From Saprospiraceae bacterium (GTDB lineage: Bacteria > Bacteroidota > Bacteroidia > Chitinophagales > Saprospiraceae), in NCBI GenBank assembly GCA_041392805.1, contig JAWKLJ010000001.1, positions 558,001 through 622,000 of the forward strand: 64,000 bases of DNA, written 5' to 3'. The position numbers and the translations under genes are program-made. Shown piece by piece: positions 52,701-59,955 of this stretch; within the stretch, counting starts at the first letter, position 1, and each line of letters starts with the position of its first letter. Under the pieces are notes generated by a model. It saw nothing but the letters and a program-made list of their open reading frames with translations, was not told the origin of the DNA and searched no databases.

Positions 52701-55700
52701 TTAGCTTTCCGTTTTCAATCGTTTCTGAATGGTTTCCTTTACGATGTGAAAGTCGTTCTCCGAAAGGAGACTCAAGGAACTGGCGTTGATATCGATTAGC
52801 CAGTCTGAAAGGTCACCGAACTTTTGCGTGATGGCTTTGGTGTTTTCGTATCGGGTATAGGTACTGCCTGTGCTTTGCTCAAGTCGTTTCTCCATCAACT
52901 TTTTCCATTTGTTGTACTGCCGCTCCCAATAGTCAAAGTACTCCTCCAGCACCTCCGGATCATCAAATCGAATAGGTTCTACGGGGATGATCAGTATGCG
53001 GCTGCTAAACAATGTCCTGTCCCATTTACTGTTTCGCGCAATTTCATAGAGCTCAAACATACAATACGGGGATTTGGCATACTTTTCACTGACAAATACT
53101 ACTATCAAATCTCCTTTTCCTAGCGCTTTCATAAATTCGCTAATAAGCCCACCATATTCGATGTTCATATTGTCTCGCAAAACTTCAAAGCCATCTGCGA
53201 TTAAGCTATCATATAATTTATTTACCATTTCTACGCGACTCCCGCCTGTTTCTTCCTTATCTCCCCAAGCATAGGAGAAATAGATTTTACTAGCTGGTTT
53301 AGAGGTGGAGGAAGGGCTGGATTCAGGCTTTTGAGGTGTCTTATTGTCCTCTATGGCGGAAATAAGGTCGAGTAAGGCTAAGGATATATTATTTCGTTGA
53401 ATACTTTCTTCACTGTGGTTAATTACCATCGCGTTTACTTTGCGCTGTAAAGCACTAAGACTTTGTTGTAATTGCACAATTTCAGTTTTATAAGTGCCGA
53501 TGTCTTCTTGGAGTAATGCTTCTAAGGCTTCTTTTAGATGGCTATCACCAATAAGTTCTTTAATATGATGAAATCTATCTCCTTCTTTTTGATCTTGTTG
53601 ATCAATATCTTCCATCGGGGGCCTAAATTCTTTGTTCCAGAATAAGGCAAAGTCTTTTAATAAGAGCGGTGTTGTACCATCCGTCGCAAAGAATTGCTGC
53701 ATCGGATTTGCGGGAGATAATTTTGCATATTTTTCCAGTTCTTGCCAGGAGGCGAAGGTGTCTCCATTCAAGGATATTTCAGCATTGGCATTTCTGCTTA
53801 GTTCGACAAAGGCATCGCAAATCTCTTTTTGGAGCATTTGGCTAACCTGATCTTTTTTGCTGTAAACCTTAAGACTACGATTTGCTTCCTCAAAGTGGAC
53901 AATACAATTAGCTCCTTGTTCACTTGAAAAACAGATGCCGTTTTTCCAATAAATATCGTTTGAGAAAGGGCCATATCTGCTTAAGAAGTTGATCATTACA
54001 TTGTCAGGTAAAAACTTGGGAAAACGGAAGACAAAAGCTAAGGCAAGGTCTCCAAAAATGATATTGTGAAGTTTTTGCTCAGTTGAATCCAGCTTTTCTG
54101 GAAGATACTGGGGAGCGATGTAAAAGGATTCCCCTCTAGGTTCAAAAATGAGCTCAAAGGATTTGAGTAGTTCGACAAACTGGCTTCTTTTTTTATCATC
54201 ATATGTAGGTGATGGCAACAGACGATCTAGATAAGCTTGATCAATCCGCCCTTTTAGAGGTTTAAGCTCATTATTGATCAACAAGTAAACTTGTTTCGTG
54301 AGCCAGTTAGGGTCAATGTAGATGACTTCTTTTAGGAGCGGTTTATCAAAGTACACCACTACGCCACTTTTCACCAAGTACTCCAATAAGGTCTGTTCTC
54401 CACCTTTCTGGATTCCTGCCTGATTGCAAAGTTGGAGGAAATGATCATGCGTAATGCTGGGCTGCTCTTGTTTTAGCTGCCCTATCAATTGAATGACTTC
54501 CTCATAACTTCTTGGAAACGCCTGGCCTAACATAGGGATGGCAACATTCAGTTGATTGCTAAGCAGGTTCTTAAGTTCCATTAATCCAAAATCCTTGGCT
54601 GCACTGAAGTTGATGGAAATGGCATCATAGGGTGGTTTTTCCCAGTCTGGGTCGCTGGTACATTTGTTTTGGATAACGTCACTATGGGTTTGCACCATTA
54701 GAATGGGACTGCCTGTTGCTCTGAGTCGAATGTTTTCCAACCAGTATTCACAGGACCTCCACTGTTCATCAAAAGGAAGGATGTCTTTCTCTCTCTCTTT
54801 GTAGGCAGCTACATTATCTTTATGAGTCCATGCCAAAACATAAATAGCTTCATCACTGAGAAAAAACTGGTGCGTAGCATAGAAAATCTCTTGCCCCCCA
54901 AAATCCCAGGCTTGTAGCTTCAGGTCCTCGGTTTTGACCTCTGGTAGGTCTTTTTTATCCAATTGGCCGATTTGAACGCCATGTGTAAAGGGCTCTTGCT
55001 GATTATATGGTTTATTGGCCAGGCGGCGATACATGGAGGTTTTTCCGACTCGGCCATTCCCAACAATAATGAGCTTGACCCGGGTGTTGATCACCGTCCC
55101 TTCTCCCAAATCTTTTAGGTAATTCCATACTTCTTCGTAGGAATTCCCATTTTCTTCTGTAGAAATCAGCTCCTTGGGAATCGCGGGTAAAGGGTTGCCA
55201 TGAAGGAACAAGGATTTCAAGCTGTCAAAAGAACTAAAATTGCCAGGTAGGCTTTCTAACTTGTTTTTCTTCAAGTGTAAGACCTCCAACTGCCTCGTTA
55301 TGCTGATGAAGTTTAGGGTGCTTAATTGGTTATCGAGGAGGTAGGCATATTGTAGTGCCGGCGTATTCAGGGTTAGGGTTCCCACTTGGTTAGCACTTAT
55401 ATCCAAAAAGGTCAGGGCGGGGAAACTGCCCTGCATTTCCAATTGCTTCAATTTATTGCGGCTGACATCCAAATGCTTTAGCGCATCGAATCCTGTGGGA
55501 ATAATCAATTGCTCTAATACATTGCTATTCAAATCCAGGTGAATTAGATCAGGCATAGCTGCTGCAAAATGGAGCGTCTTTAATCCCGAATTCCTGCTGA
55601 TATTCAGGTATTGCAAGTGTTTGAATTCCGCTGTAAAGCTTAGGTCTTTACAATCAGACGCACAACAAGCCAAACCAACAATTTCTTTTCCTTCCTCATC

Positions 55701-55811
55701 TAAACAATAGCTGTAATTGCTGTAAAATCTTCGAATCGCATCAATATTAGCTTGTTTTTCAAAGGTTATATTGCCAAAATGTTGCTGCAATATTTGTTCT
55801 ATTTGGGCCAT
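52701..55811 (-). CDS. LRR-Roc-COR GTPase with EAD-like and C-terminal TIR domains
   Basis: A 1036-residue multidomain protein. Residues ~45-225 are leucine-rich repeats ('LQYLNISRNSGLKTLHF', 'LKHLDVSRNKLKQLEM'). A Roc GTPase follows with P-loop GNGRVGKTSM (251-260), switch DFGGQE (303-308) and THSD (375-378, N/TKxD-like), then a COR region to ~730. At ~745-830 a helical segment ('IKELIGDSHLKEALEALL', 'ISLALLDLISAI') resembles an effector-associated domain. The C-terminal TIR starts 'KIYFSYAWGD' (~842) and has 'SPYCMFEL', placing a Glu where TIR NADases have their catalytic Glu. It lies between two DGR targets on the same strand; a ligand-gated NAD-depleting effector is the likely role (inferred). 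Confidence 0.92.
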   Translation of the reverse strand: MAQIEQILQQHFGNITFEKQANIDAIRRFYSNYSYCLDEEGKEIVGLACCASDCKDLSFTAEFKHLQYLNISRNSGLKTLHFAAAMPDLIHLDLNSNVLEQLIIPTGFDALKHLDVSRNKLKQLEMQGSFPALTFLDISANQVGTLTLNTPALQYAYLLDNQLSTLNFISITRQLEVLHLKKNKLESLPGNFSSFDSLKSLFLHGNPLPAIPKELISTEENGNSYEEVWNYLKDLGEGTVINTRVKLIIVGNGRVGKTSMYRRLANKPYNQQEPFTHGVQIGQLDKKDLPEVKTEDLKLQAWDFGGQEIFYATHQFFLSDEAIYVLAWTHKDNVAAYKEREKDILPFDEQWRSCEYWLENIRLRATGSPILMVQTHSDVIQNKCTSDPDWEKPPYDAISINFSAAKDFGLMELKNLLSNQLNVAIPMLGQAFPRSYEEVIQLIGQLKQEQPSITHDHFLQLCNQAGIQKGGEQTLLEYLVKSGVVVYFDKPLLKEVIYIDPNWLTKQVYLLINNELKPLKGRIDQAYLDRLLPSPTYDDKKRSQFVELLKSFELIFEPRGESFYIAPQYLPEKLDSTEQKLHNIIFGDLALAFVFRFPKFLPDNVMINFLSRYGPFSNDIYWKNGICFSSEQGANCIVHFEEANRSLKVYSKKDQVSQMLQKEICDAFVELSRNANAEISLNGDTFASWQELEKYAKLSPANPMQQFFATDGTTPLLLKDFALFWNKEFRPPMEDIDQQDQKEGDRFHHIKELIGDSHLKEALEALLQEDIGTYKTEIVQLQQSLSALQRKVNAMVINHSEESIQRNNISLALLDLISAIEDNKTPQKPESSPSSTSKPASKIYFSYAWGDKEETGGSRVEMVNKLYDSLIADGFEVLRDNMNIEYGGLISEFMKALGKGDLIVVFVSEKYAKSPYCMFELYEIARNSKWDRTLFSSRILIIPVEPIRFDDPEVLEEYFDYWERQYNKWKKLMEKRLEQSTGSTYTRYENTKAITQKFGDLSDWLIDINASSLSLLSENDFHIVKETIQKRLKTES

Positions 55812-55832
55812 AGGTGTGATTTTTCAAAAACG

Positions 55833-55847
55833 ATCCGCTACGCGGAT
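55833..55847 (-). promoter_or_regulatory. DGR target-site hairpin after VR2
   Basis: ATCCGC-TAC-GCGGAT, 39 bp after the stop of the VR2 gene. The stem sequence differs completely from the AGCGC/GCGCT stems after VR1 and VR3, while length, loop size and distance are kept, so the structure rather than the sequence is conserved. Confidence 0.65.
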
Positions 55848-55886
55848 AAAAAGATAAAAGGGTAAAAGGGTAAAAGAGATAAAGGG

Positions 55887-56669
55887 TTAGTACCGGGCTA
55901 CTCGAAAGCCAATACTAATGTACCTGAAATCGGCATAGTTCCAGTAGCGGAACGAAACGCGGCAATAGTTAACGAAAAAGTTCCAAGAGCCGCCACGAAC
56001 CACTCGGCGAGACGAATCTCCGCCAGTAAGCCAGGCGCTGCCATCTTTCGGTGCCCCCTTGTAATTCTCATGCCAATGGTCAGCACACCATTCCCACACA
56101 TTGCCACTCATATCGTATAGCCCCAATTCGTTGGAGAATTTTAAGCCGACTGGCTTGGTCTGACCATGGCTATTTTGCTTATACCACCCGACTTCATTCA
56201 AGTCTTTACTTCCGGCATAACTAAAGTCATTTTGATGCCTGCCTCCTCTTGCTGCATATTCCCATTCTGATTCACTGGGTAAACGATAGGCTTGTCCTGT
56301 TTGGGCACTCAGCCACTCACAATATGCACGGGCTCCATACCAATTGACATAAATCATCGGATGCTTTTCCAGCCCTTTAATGCATTCAAAGCCGTCAGCG
56401 GTTTTCCTAATTCCACACTTTACACCACTATAGTTACCTTCTAGATTGACCCAATTTATTCCTTTTTCCTCTTGATTGTCCCTTGCATTCAGGAACGAAA
56501 CAAACTGTTCATTTGTGGTTGGATAACAACTCAAATAGAAAGAGGAGATTTCTACCTGATGAATAGGCTGTTCACTTTCATCTTTTTTACTGCCCATGTT
56601 GAAGTTCCCTCCTTCGACATAGGACATTTTAGTTTCAATCTTTTTTACAAGCGCTGCCAAAGTTGTCAT
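55887..56669 (-). CDS. DGR target protein 2: FGE-sulfatase/C-type-lectin-fold variable protein
   Basis: A 260-residue FGE-like protein without signal peptide: 'YVEGGNFNMGSKKDESEQPI', 'YPTTNEQFVSFLNAR', 'HPMIYVNWYGARAYCEWLSA', 'LPSESEWEYAARGG', 'GLYDMSGNVWEWCADHW' and 'RRVVRGGSW' before the variable tail. It is about three quarters identical to target 1 outside the tail and shares its C-terminal GFRVARY. It is the first gene of the operon VR2-ROCO/TIR-VR1 (76 bp before the ROCO gene). ATG 56669 gives a short N-terminal helix (TTLAALVKKIETKM) not present in target 1. Confidence 0.93.
   Translation of the reverse strand: MTTLAALVKKIETKMSYVEGGNFNMGSKKDESEQPIHQVEISSFYLSCYPTTNEQFVSFLNARDNQEEKGINWVNLEGNYSGVKCGIRKTADGFECIKGLEKHPMIYVNWYGARAYCEWLSAQTGQAYRLPSESEWEYAARGGRHQNDFSYAGSKDLNEVGWYKQNSHGQTKPVGLKFSNELGLYDMSGNVWEWCADHWHENYKGAPKDGSAWLTGGDSSRRVVRGGSWNFFVNYCRVSFRYWNYADFRYISIGFRVARY
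55890..55991 (-). repeat. DGR variable repeat VR2
   Basis: 102 bp aligned without gaps to the template: 18 mismatches, all 18 at template adenines. Variable codons include N-F-F-V-N-Y and F-R-Y-W-N-Y-A-D-F. The complete A specificity suggests that this repeat was the most recent to receive a template copy. Confidence 0.95.
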
Positions 56670-56683
56670 ACTTCAATTTATTA

Positions 56684-56836
56684 AGAAAAGCGACGTTCCC
56701 AAAAGGTACTAGCCGCTTCCTTACTCGATGTATTTGCCTCCCAAAATGAAAGACAGGATTAAACTCGTACTAACCCGAGGTACGCTTGCATCGGGTATTG
56801 CGATGCAACTCTGACCTGATTAGAACTGAATGGGCT
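56684..56836 (-). ncRNA. Spacer 3' of the DGR template, with tandem hairpins
   Basis: Between the template repeat and the VR2 gene. Contains TTGCATCG-GGTATTG-CGATGCAA (56786-56808, perfect 8-bp stem) and next to it CGTAC-TAACCCGAG-GTACG (56766-56784). In the studied phage DGR a structured spacer beside the template RNA binds RT-Avd and primes cDNA; this segment is the natural candidate here. No coding frame. Confidence 0.5.
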
Positions 56837-56991
56837 GTACCGGGCTACTCGAAAGCCAATATTATTGTTCCTGTTATTGGCATTGTTCCTGTTGCGGTTC
56901 GAAACGCGGCAATTGTTATCGTTATTGTTCCAAGATCCCTGCCTTCGTGTTGAACACTTCGGCAGGCGGGCGCCACGAACCACTCGGCGAG
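56837..56991 (-). repeat. DGR template repeat (TR) with 33-bp insert
   Basis: Read on the minus strand the core (56837-56938) encodes G-S-W-N-N-N-D-N-N-C-R-V-S-N-R-N-R, then N-N-A-N-N-R-N-N-N-I-G-F-R-V-A-R-Y, with 14 AAY codons. This is the usual DGR design in which mutating the adenines of AAY samples many amino acids but no stop. The upstream 20 bp shared with the VRs (56972-56991) is separated from the core by a 33-bp insert (56939-56971) built around a CCTGCC...GGCAGG palindrome. No start codon or independent gene is implied. Confidence 0.95.
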
Positions 56992-57419
56992 TAATGTAGT
57001 TCAACCCCTGATTTTCGAAGGTACCAAAAAATTGTATATTCTAGTCTTTTGCTTTGACCATTTCTTATATGTCCCAGCCAGGCATTCAATTGATCCTCCA
57101 GTTTCTGAGGAGCTAATTTCTTTTGTTTTCTTAGTCTCATATTGCGTTTAAGGTATCGGCGATACCGTTTGATCTTTTCTTTTCGCACGTAGCGGTAATG
57201 AGGAAAAACCTGGAAACCTAGAAAAGGAATTCCATCTTTGGTTTGGTTTATCTGTGTTTTATTGGGATGTGGAAGTAATCTTAGCTTTGACAGGTAAGTG
57301 GTCAGATCAGATTTCCATTGATTGAGTTGTGCTTTATTTTCTCCGAAAAGCACAAAGTCATCAACATACCTGATATAGCCTAGAACACCTAATTCTTTTT
57401 TTATAAAATGATCAAAAAT
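56922..57419 (-). pseudogene. DGR reverse transcriptase, C-terminal half only
   Basis: The open frame from 57419 reads DHFIKKELGVLGYIRYVDDF, then VLFGENKAQLNQW, 'LPHPNKTQI' and 'GIPFLGFQVFPHYRYVRKEK'. This is the palm motif C (YVDD), motif D/E region and the thumb of a group-II-intron-like RT as used by DGRs. An in-frame TGA (57420-57422 on the minus strand) ends the frame upstream; beyond it lies avd on the other strand. The N-terminal half with motif A and its first catalytic Asp is missing, so the protein cannot be an active RT alone. The 3' end runs into the TR; the stop (56922) is inside it. Confidence 0.9.
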
Positions 57420-57741
57420 TCAAAAAGCATATGACCTGCTAAAATTTACCATTCCCGTACTAAATAAATACCCGCGAAACCAAAAATTCACCTTAGCCGA
57501 CCGCATCCAAGACCAACTCTCCGGGCTATTGGAATTATACATTGAAGCGTATTATTCGTCAGCAGCTAAAAAACGGCCATTACTTTTTAAAGCAAATATT
57601 GAATTGGAAAAGTTACGGCATTATTTTCGACTTTCTTATGAATTGGGACTTTTCCATTCCAATAAATACGAAGCATTTGCGCTTCGGCTCAATGAAATTG
57701 GCCAGATGACCGGAGGATGGCTTAAGTCTTTACCCCAATAA
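57412..57741 (+). pseudogene. avd: DGR accessory protein Avd, start lost or frameshifted
   Basis: The frame 57412-57741 encodes KIQKAYDLLKFTIPVLNKYP, RNQKFTLADRIQDQL, 'ELYIEAYYSSAAKKRPLLFK', 'LEKLRHYFRLSYELGLFHSN' and 'LNEIGQMTGGWLKSLP'. This is the four-helix-bundle Avd (accessory variability determinant), which forms a basic pentamer binding the RT and template RNA. It is nearly full length (109 codons), but TGA precedes the frame and no ATG/GTG/TTG fits before helix 1. ATG 57408 lies one base out of frame, so a single-base indel in the A/T-rich junction would restore it. Strand is opposite to RT, unlike most DGRs. Confidence 0.85.
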
Positions 57742-57752
57742 AAAAAAATCGG

Positions 57753-57765
57753 AGCGCTGCGCGCT
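57753..57765 (-). promoter_or_regulatory. DGR target-site hairpin after VR3
   Basis: AGCGC-TGC-GCGCT, 36 bp after the stop of the VR3 gene, followed by A-rich GGGTAAAA repeats as after VR1. Confidence 0.65.
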
Positions 57766-57801
57766 AAAAAAAAAGGGTAAAAGGGTAAAAGGGCTAAAGG
57801 G

Positions 57802-58587
57802 TTAGTACCGGGCTACTCGAAAGCCAATAGCGCTGAACCAGCCATCGGCAACGATCCAGAAGCGGTACGAAACGCGGCAATTGTAAACGTAATAGTCCCA
57901 AGAACCGCCACGAACCACTCGGCGAGCCGAATCTCCGCCAGTAAGCCAAGCGCTGCCATCCTTAGGTGCTCCCTCGTAATTATCATGCCAGTGATCGGCA
58001 CACCATTCCCATACATTGCCACTCATATCGTATAGTCCCAATTCGTTAGGAAATTTTAATCCGACTGGCTTGGTTTGATCATGGCTATTTTGATCATACC
58101 ACCCGACTTCATTCAAGTCATTACTTCCGGCATAACTAAATCCACTTTGATGTTTGCCTCCGCTAGCTGCGTATTCCCATTCTGATTCACTTGGTAGCCG
58201 ATATGCTTTTCCCGACTGAATACTCAACCATTGACAGTATTCAATAGCACCATACCAGGTCACATAGATCACCGGATGATCTTCATAACCCTTAGCAGCC
58301 TGCCATTGCCTCCCTTTTTGCTGAATACCCCAAGAATGCTCATAAACCATTCCTTCACCTTCATGCTCGTGTCCTTTAACTTTATCGCTTTGATAATCAT
58401 TTAAAAAAACGGCATATTGGGCATTGGTTACCGGATATTTACCCATAAAAAAGTCCGGGACAGTAACCTCATGGATTGGCTGTTCCGATTTATATGCGGT
58501 ACTCCCCATCTTGAAGGTCCCGCCTTCTACCTCCAGCATTTCCGGCCAGGTACTTATCAAAAGAGGGTTGTTTATTTCATTGGTCAT
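57802..58587 (-). CDS. DGR target protein 3: FGE-sulfatase/C-type-lectin-fold variable protein
   Basis: A 261-residue FGE-like protein, no signal peptide: 'LEVEGGTFKMGSTAYKSEQP', 'YPVTNAQYAVFLNDY', 'HPVIYVTWYGAIEYCQWLSI', 'LPSESEWEYAASGG', 'GLYDMSGNVWEWCADHW' and 'RRVVRGGSW'. The N-terminal half differs clearly from targets 1 and 2 (extra 'SDKVKGHEHEGEG' loop), while the C-terminal third is nearly identical. It lies upstream of the Avd/RT pair on the minus strand, with its own hairpin, so the DGR serves at least three targets. No partner effector is adjacent to this copy. Confidence 0.93.
   Translation of the reverse strand: MTNEINNPLLISTWPEMLEVEGGTFKMGSTAYKSEQPIHEVTVPDFFMGKYPVTNAQYAVFLNDYQSDKVKGHEHEGEGMVYEHSWGIQQKGRQWQAAKGYEDHPVIYVTWYGAIEYCQWLSIQSGKAYRLPSESEWEYAASGGKHQSGFSYAGSNDLNEVGWYDQNSHDQTKPVGLKFPNELGLYDMSGNVWEWCADHWHDNYEGAPKDGSAWLTGGDSARRVVRGGSWDYYVYNCRVSYRFWIVADGWFSAIGFRVARY
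57805..57906 (-). repeat. DGR variable repeat VR3
   Basis: 102 bp aligned without gaps to the template: 23 mismatches, 22 at template adenines and one at a T. Variable codons include D-Y-Y-V-Y-N and Y-R-F-W-I-V-A-D-G-W-F-S-A. Several positions differ from both VR1 and VR2. Confidence 0.95.
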
Positions 58588-58667
58588 ATTGGAAGGCTTG
58601 TTTCGTAATCCTAAATATAATCATATTCTATTTTTAAATGCCTCAGGTGGGACTAAAGGGCGCGATT

Positions 58668-58842
58668 CTAAATTGTTCCGCCCTGTTTTATGTATATCTG
58701 AATGTTTTTCAATAAGTTAGCCCATCGACCTGCGAGGAATGCACATCTTAAGGTGAGCATTTTATCGAGGTTTTGTGCGTACCAAAAAGCACTGGGCCCT
58801 TTGAATCTCAGATTGATGACTCTTCGAATGGCCGACTCTAAA
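58668..58842 (-). pseudogene. Transposase C-terminal remnant
   Basis: The minus-strand frame reads ESAIRRVINLRFKGPSAFWY, then AQNLDKMLTLRCAFLAGRW-ANLL before a TAG at 58668. The ESAIRRVINLR---P--FW and ML-LR----GRW blocks are typical of the C-termini of a large transposase family (ISKra4-like, judged from memory). The N-terminal catalytic part is absent. It borders the DGR island next to VR3. Confidence 0.6.
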
Positions 58843-58865
58843 AAAGTTTCGACAACCTTGCAAAT

Positions 58866-58987
58866 GAAAAAGCCGTCTCAAATGTTCGTTTTGTTGATGT
58901 ATTTGTCACATTGAGCACCGTATAGCGTTCTGAAGTATTGGAATGCAGACTTAGGTTACGCCATTAGACTTTGAGATGGTTTTTTTA
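58866..58987. repeat. Inverted-repeat-bounded fragment next to the transposase remnant
   Basis: AAAAAGCCGTCTCAAA at 58866 and its near-inverse TTTGAGATGGTTTTTT at about 58971-58987 (14 of 16 positions). The short interior has no frame. It may be the end of the same decayed insertion sequence, or a terminator for plus-strand reading. Confidence 0.4.
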
Positions 58988-59554
58988 TTATTCAATAAGA
59001 TCAAAAAATGAATCTATGTAAATGATGAGCTCTTTACTTGATTTATAATGGAGTAAAATGTTTAACCCAAACATTAAACCCACCAACATTTCTACATATT
59101 CTGGTATTTTTCCAGCATATTTAATACCTCCTGTTTTATGTGATTGATAGAGTGCTGCGCTATATGATCTCCTCATGTTTCTTAAAAATTGATCATAAAC
59201 GGGGCGTAAACTTTTCACATCTTCTTTTAACTCCAATGCTATATTCATGAGCATGCAAGTACATGGATTCTCTTGAAAGTTTGAGTTTGCTACCTCATGA
59301 TACACCTCGCGAATTGCTTCAATTCCTTTTTCACTATGTTCAATGAAGTGGAATACAGGATCAATGTTTTCAGACAAATAACTGTCTATACTATCAAGCA
59401 ACAGCTGTTCTTTGCCCCATTGATTATATAAAAAAGAATGACTTATGCCCATTCCGTTGGCAAGATCTTGATACGAAACAGCTCGATAACCATTTTCCCA
59501 GAAAATTGGTACGGCCTTTTTTACTAATTGCGTTTTGTCTACTTGTTTAGACAT
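58988..59554 (-). CDS. TetR/AcrR-family regulator
   Basis: A 188-residue regulator. N-terminal HTH: 'LVKKAVPIFWENGYRAVSYQ' and 'LANGMGISHSFLYNQWGKEQ', close to the AcrR/TetR consensus. The C-terminal domain contains 'NPCTCMLMNIALELKEDVKS', like the YerO/TetR_C subgroups in which a Cys-rich loop follows helix 6. Only the 16-bp overlap with a truncated second TetR frame is unusual. The target is unknown; no transporter gene is adjacent, so it may be a passenger of the island. Confidence 0.85.
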   Translation of the reverse strand: MSKQVDKTQLVKKAVPIFWENGYRAVSYQDLANGMGISHSFLYNQWGKEQLLLDSIDSYLSENIDPVFHFIEHSEKGIEAIREVYHEVANSNFQENPCTCMLMNIALELKEDVKSLRPVYDQFLRNMRRSYSAALYQSHKTGGIKYAGKIPEYVEMLVGLMFGLNILLHYKSSKELIIYIDSFFDLIE

Positions 59555-59955
59555 TTGGTGATTAGGTTTAAGTTTTCTTGAATATATTTTTCGGTTTCTT
59601 GTCGAGAAAAGATAACATACATCCCCATGCTGATGCAGTAGAACATGGTTAACAGTTTTGCTACATGCATTGCTTTACTTTTGTTTGATTTTGTTTGAAT
59701 TAATCGAGTGAATTTGTCTGTTAGAATGTCAAGATAGGAATTGAAAAAAACTTGCATTATATCAGTTTCTCTAAGTTCTAACGCCATAGTCGAGATGTAA
59801 CATCCAATTGGATGTTTGTTATTTTTTGATGGAGTAAAAAAGCTTGTATAAAATTGAAATAGTATTTCATCGAAAGAATTAGGTTTATTTAGTATCTCCC
59901 AAGGTATATGCCGATCGATAGACAGCTGACACATTGATTCTAACATTCTATTCAA
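59539..59955 (-). pseudogene. TetR-family regulator lacking its DNA-binding domain
   Basis: The 138-codon frame from TTG 59955 ('NRMLESMCQLSIDRHIPWEI') continues with 'GCYISTMALELRETDIMQVF' and 'MYVIFSRQETEKYIQENLNL'. This matches the C-terminal ligand domain of TetR proteins (GC----TALEL pattern), but no helix-turn-helix precedes it; upstream the DNA belongs to an integrase remnant. It is therefore a 5'-truncated gene joined to unrelated sequence. Its 3' end overlaps the intact TetR gene by 16 bp. Confidence 0.7.

Noticed and set aside
56759..57004. An 81-codon frame rich in Asn
   Set aside because: It is the translation of the DGR template repeat; no start signal, and its protein-like end (GFRVARY) is copied from the targets.
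58702..58914. 70-codon plus-strand frame
   Set aside because: Antisense shadow of the transposase remnant on the minus strand.
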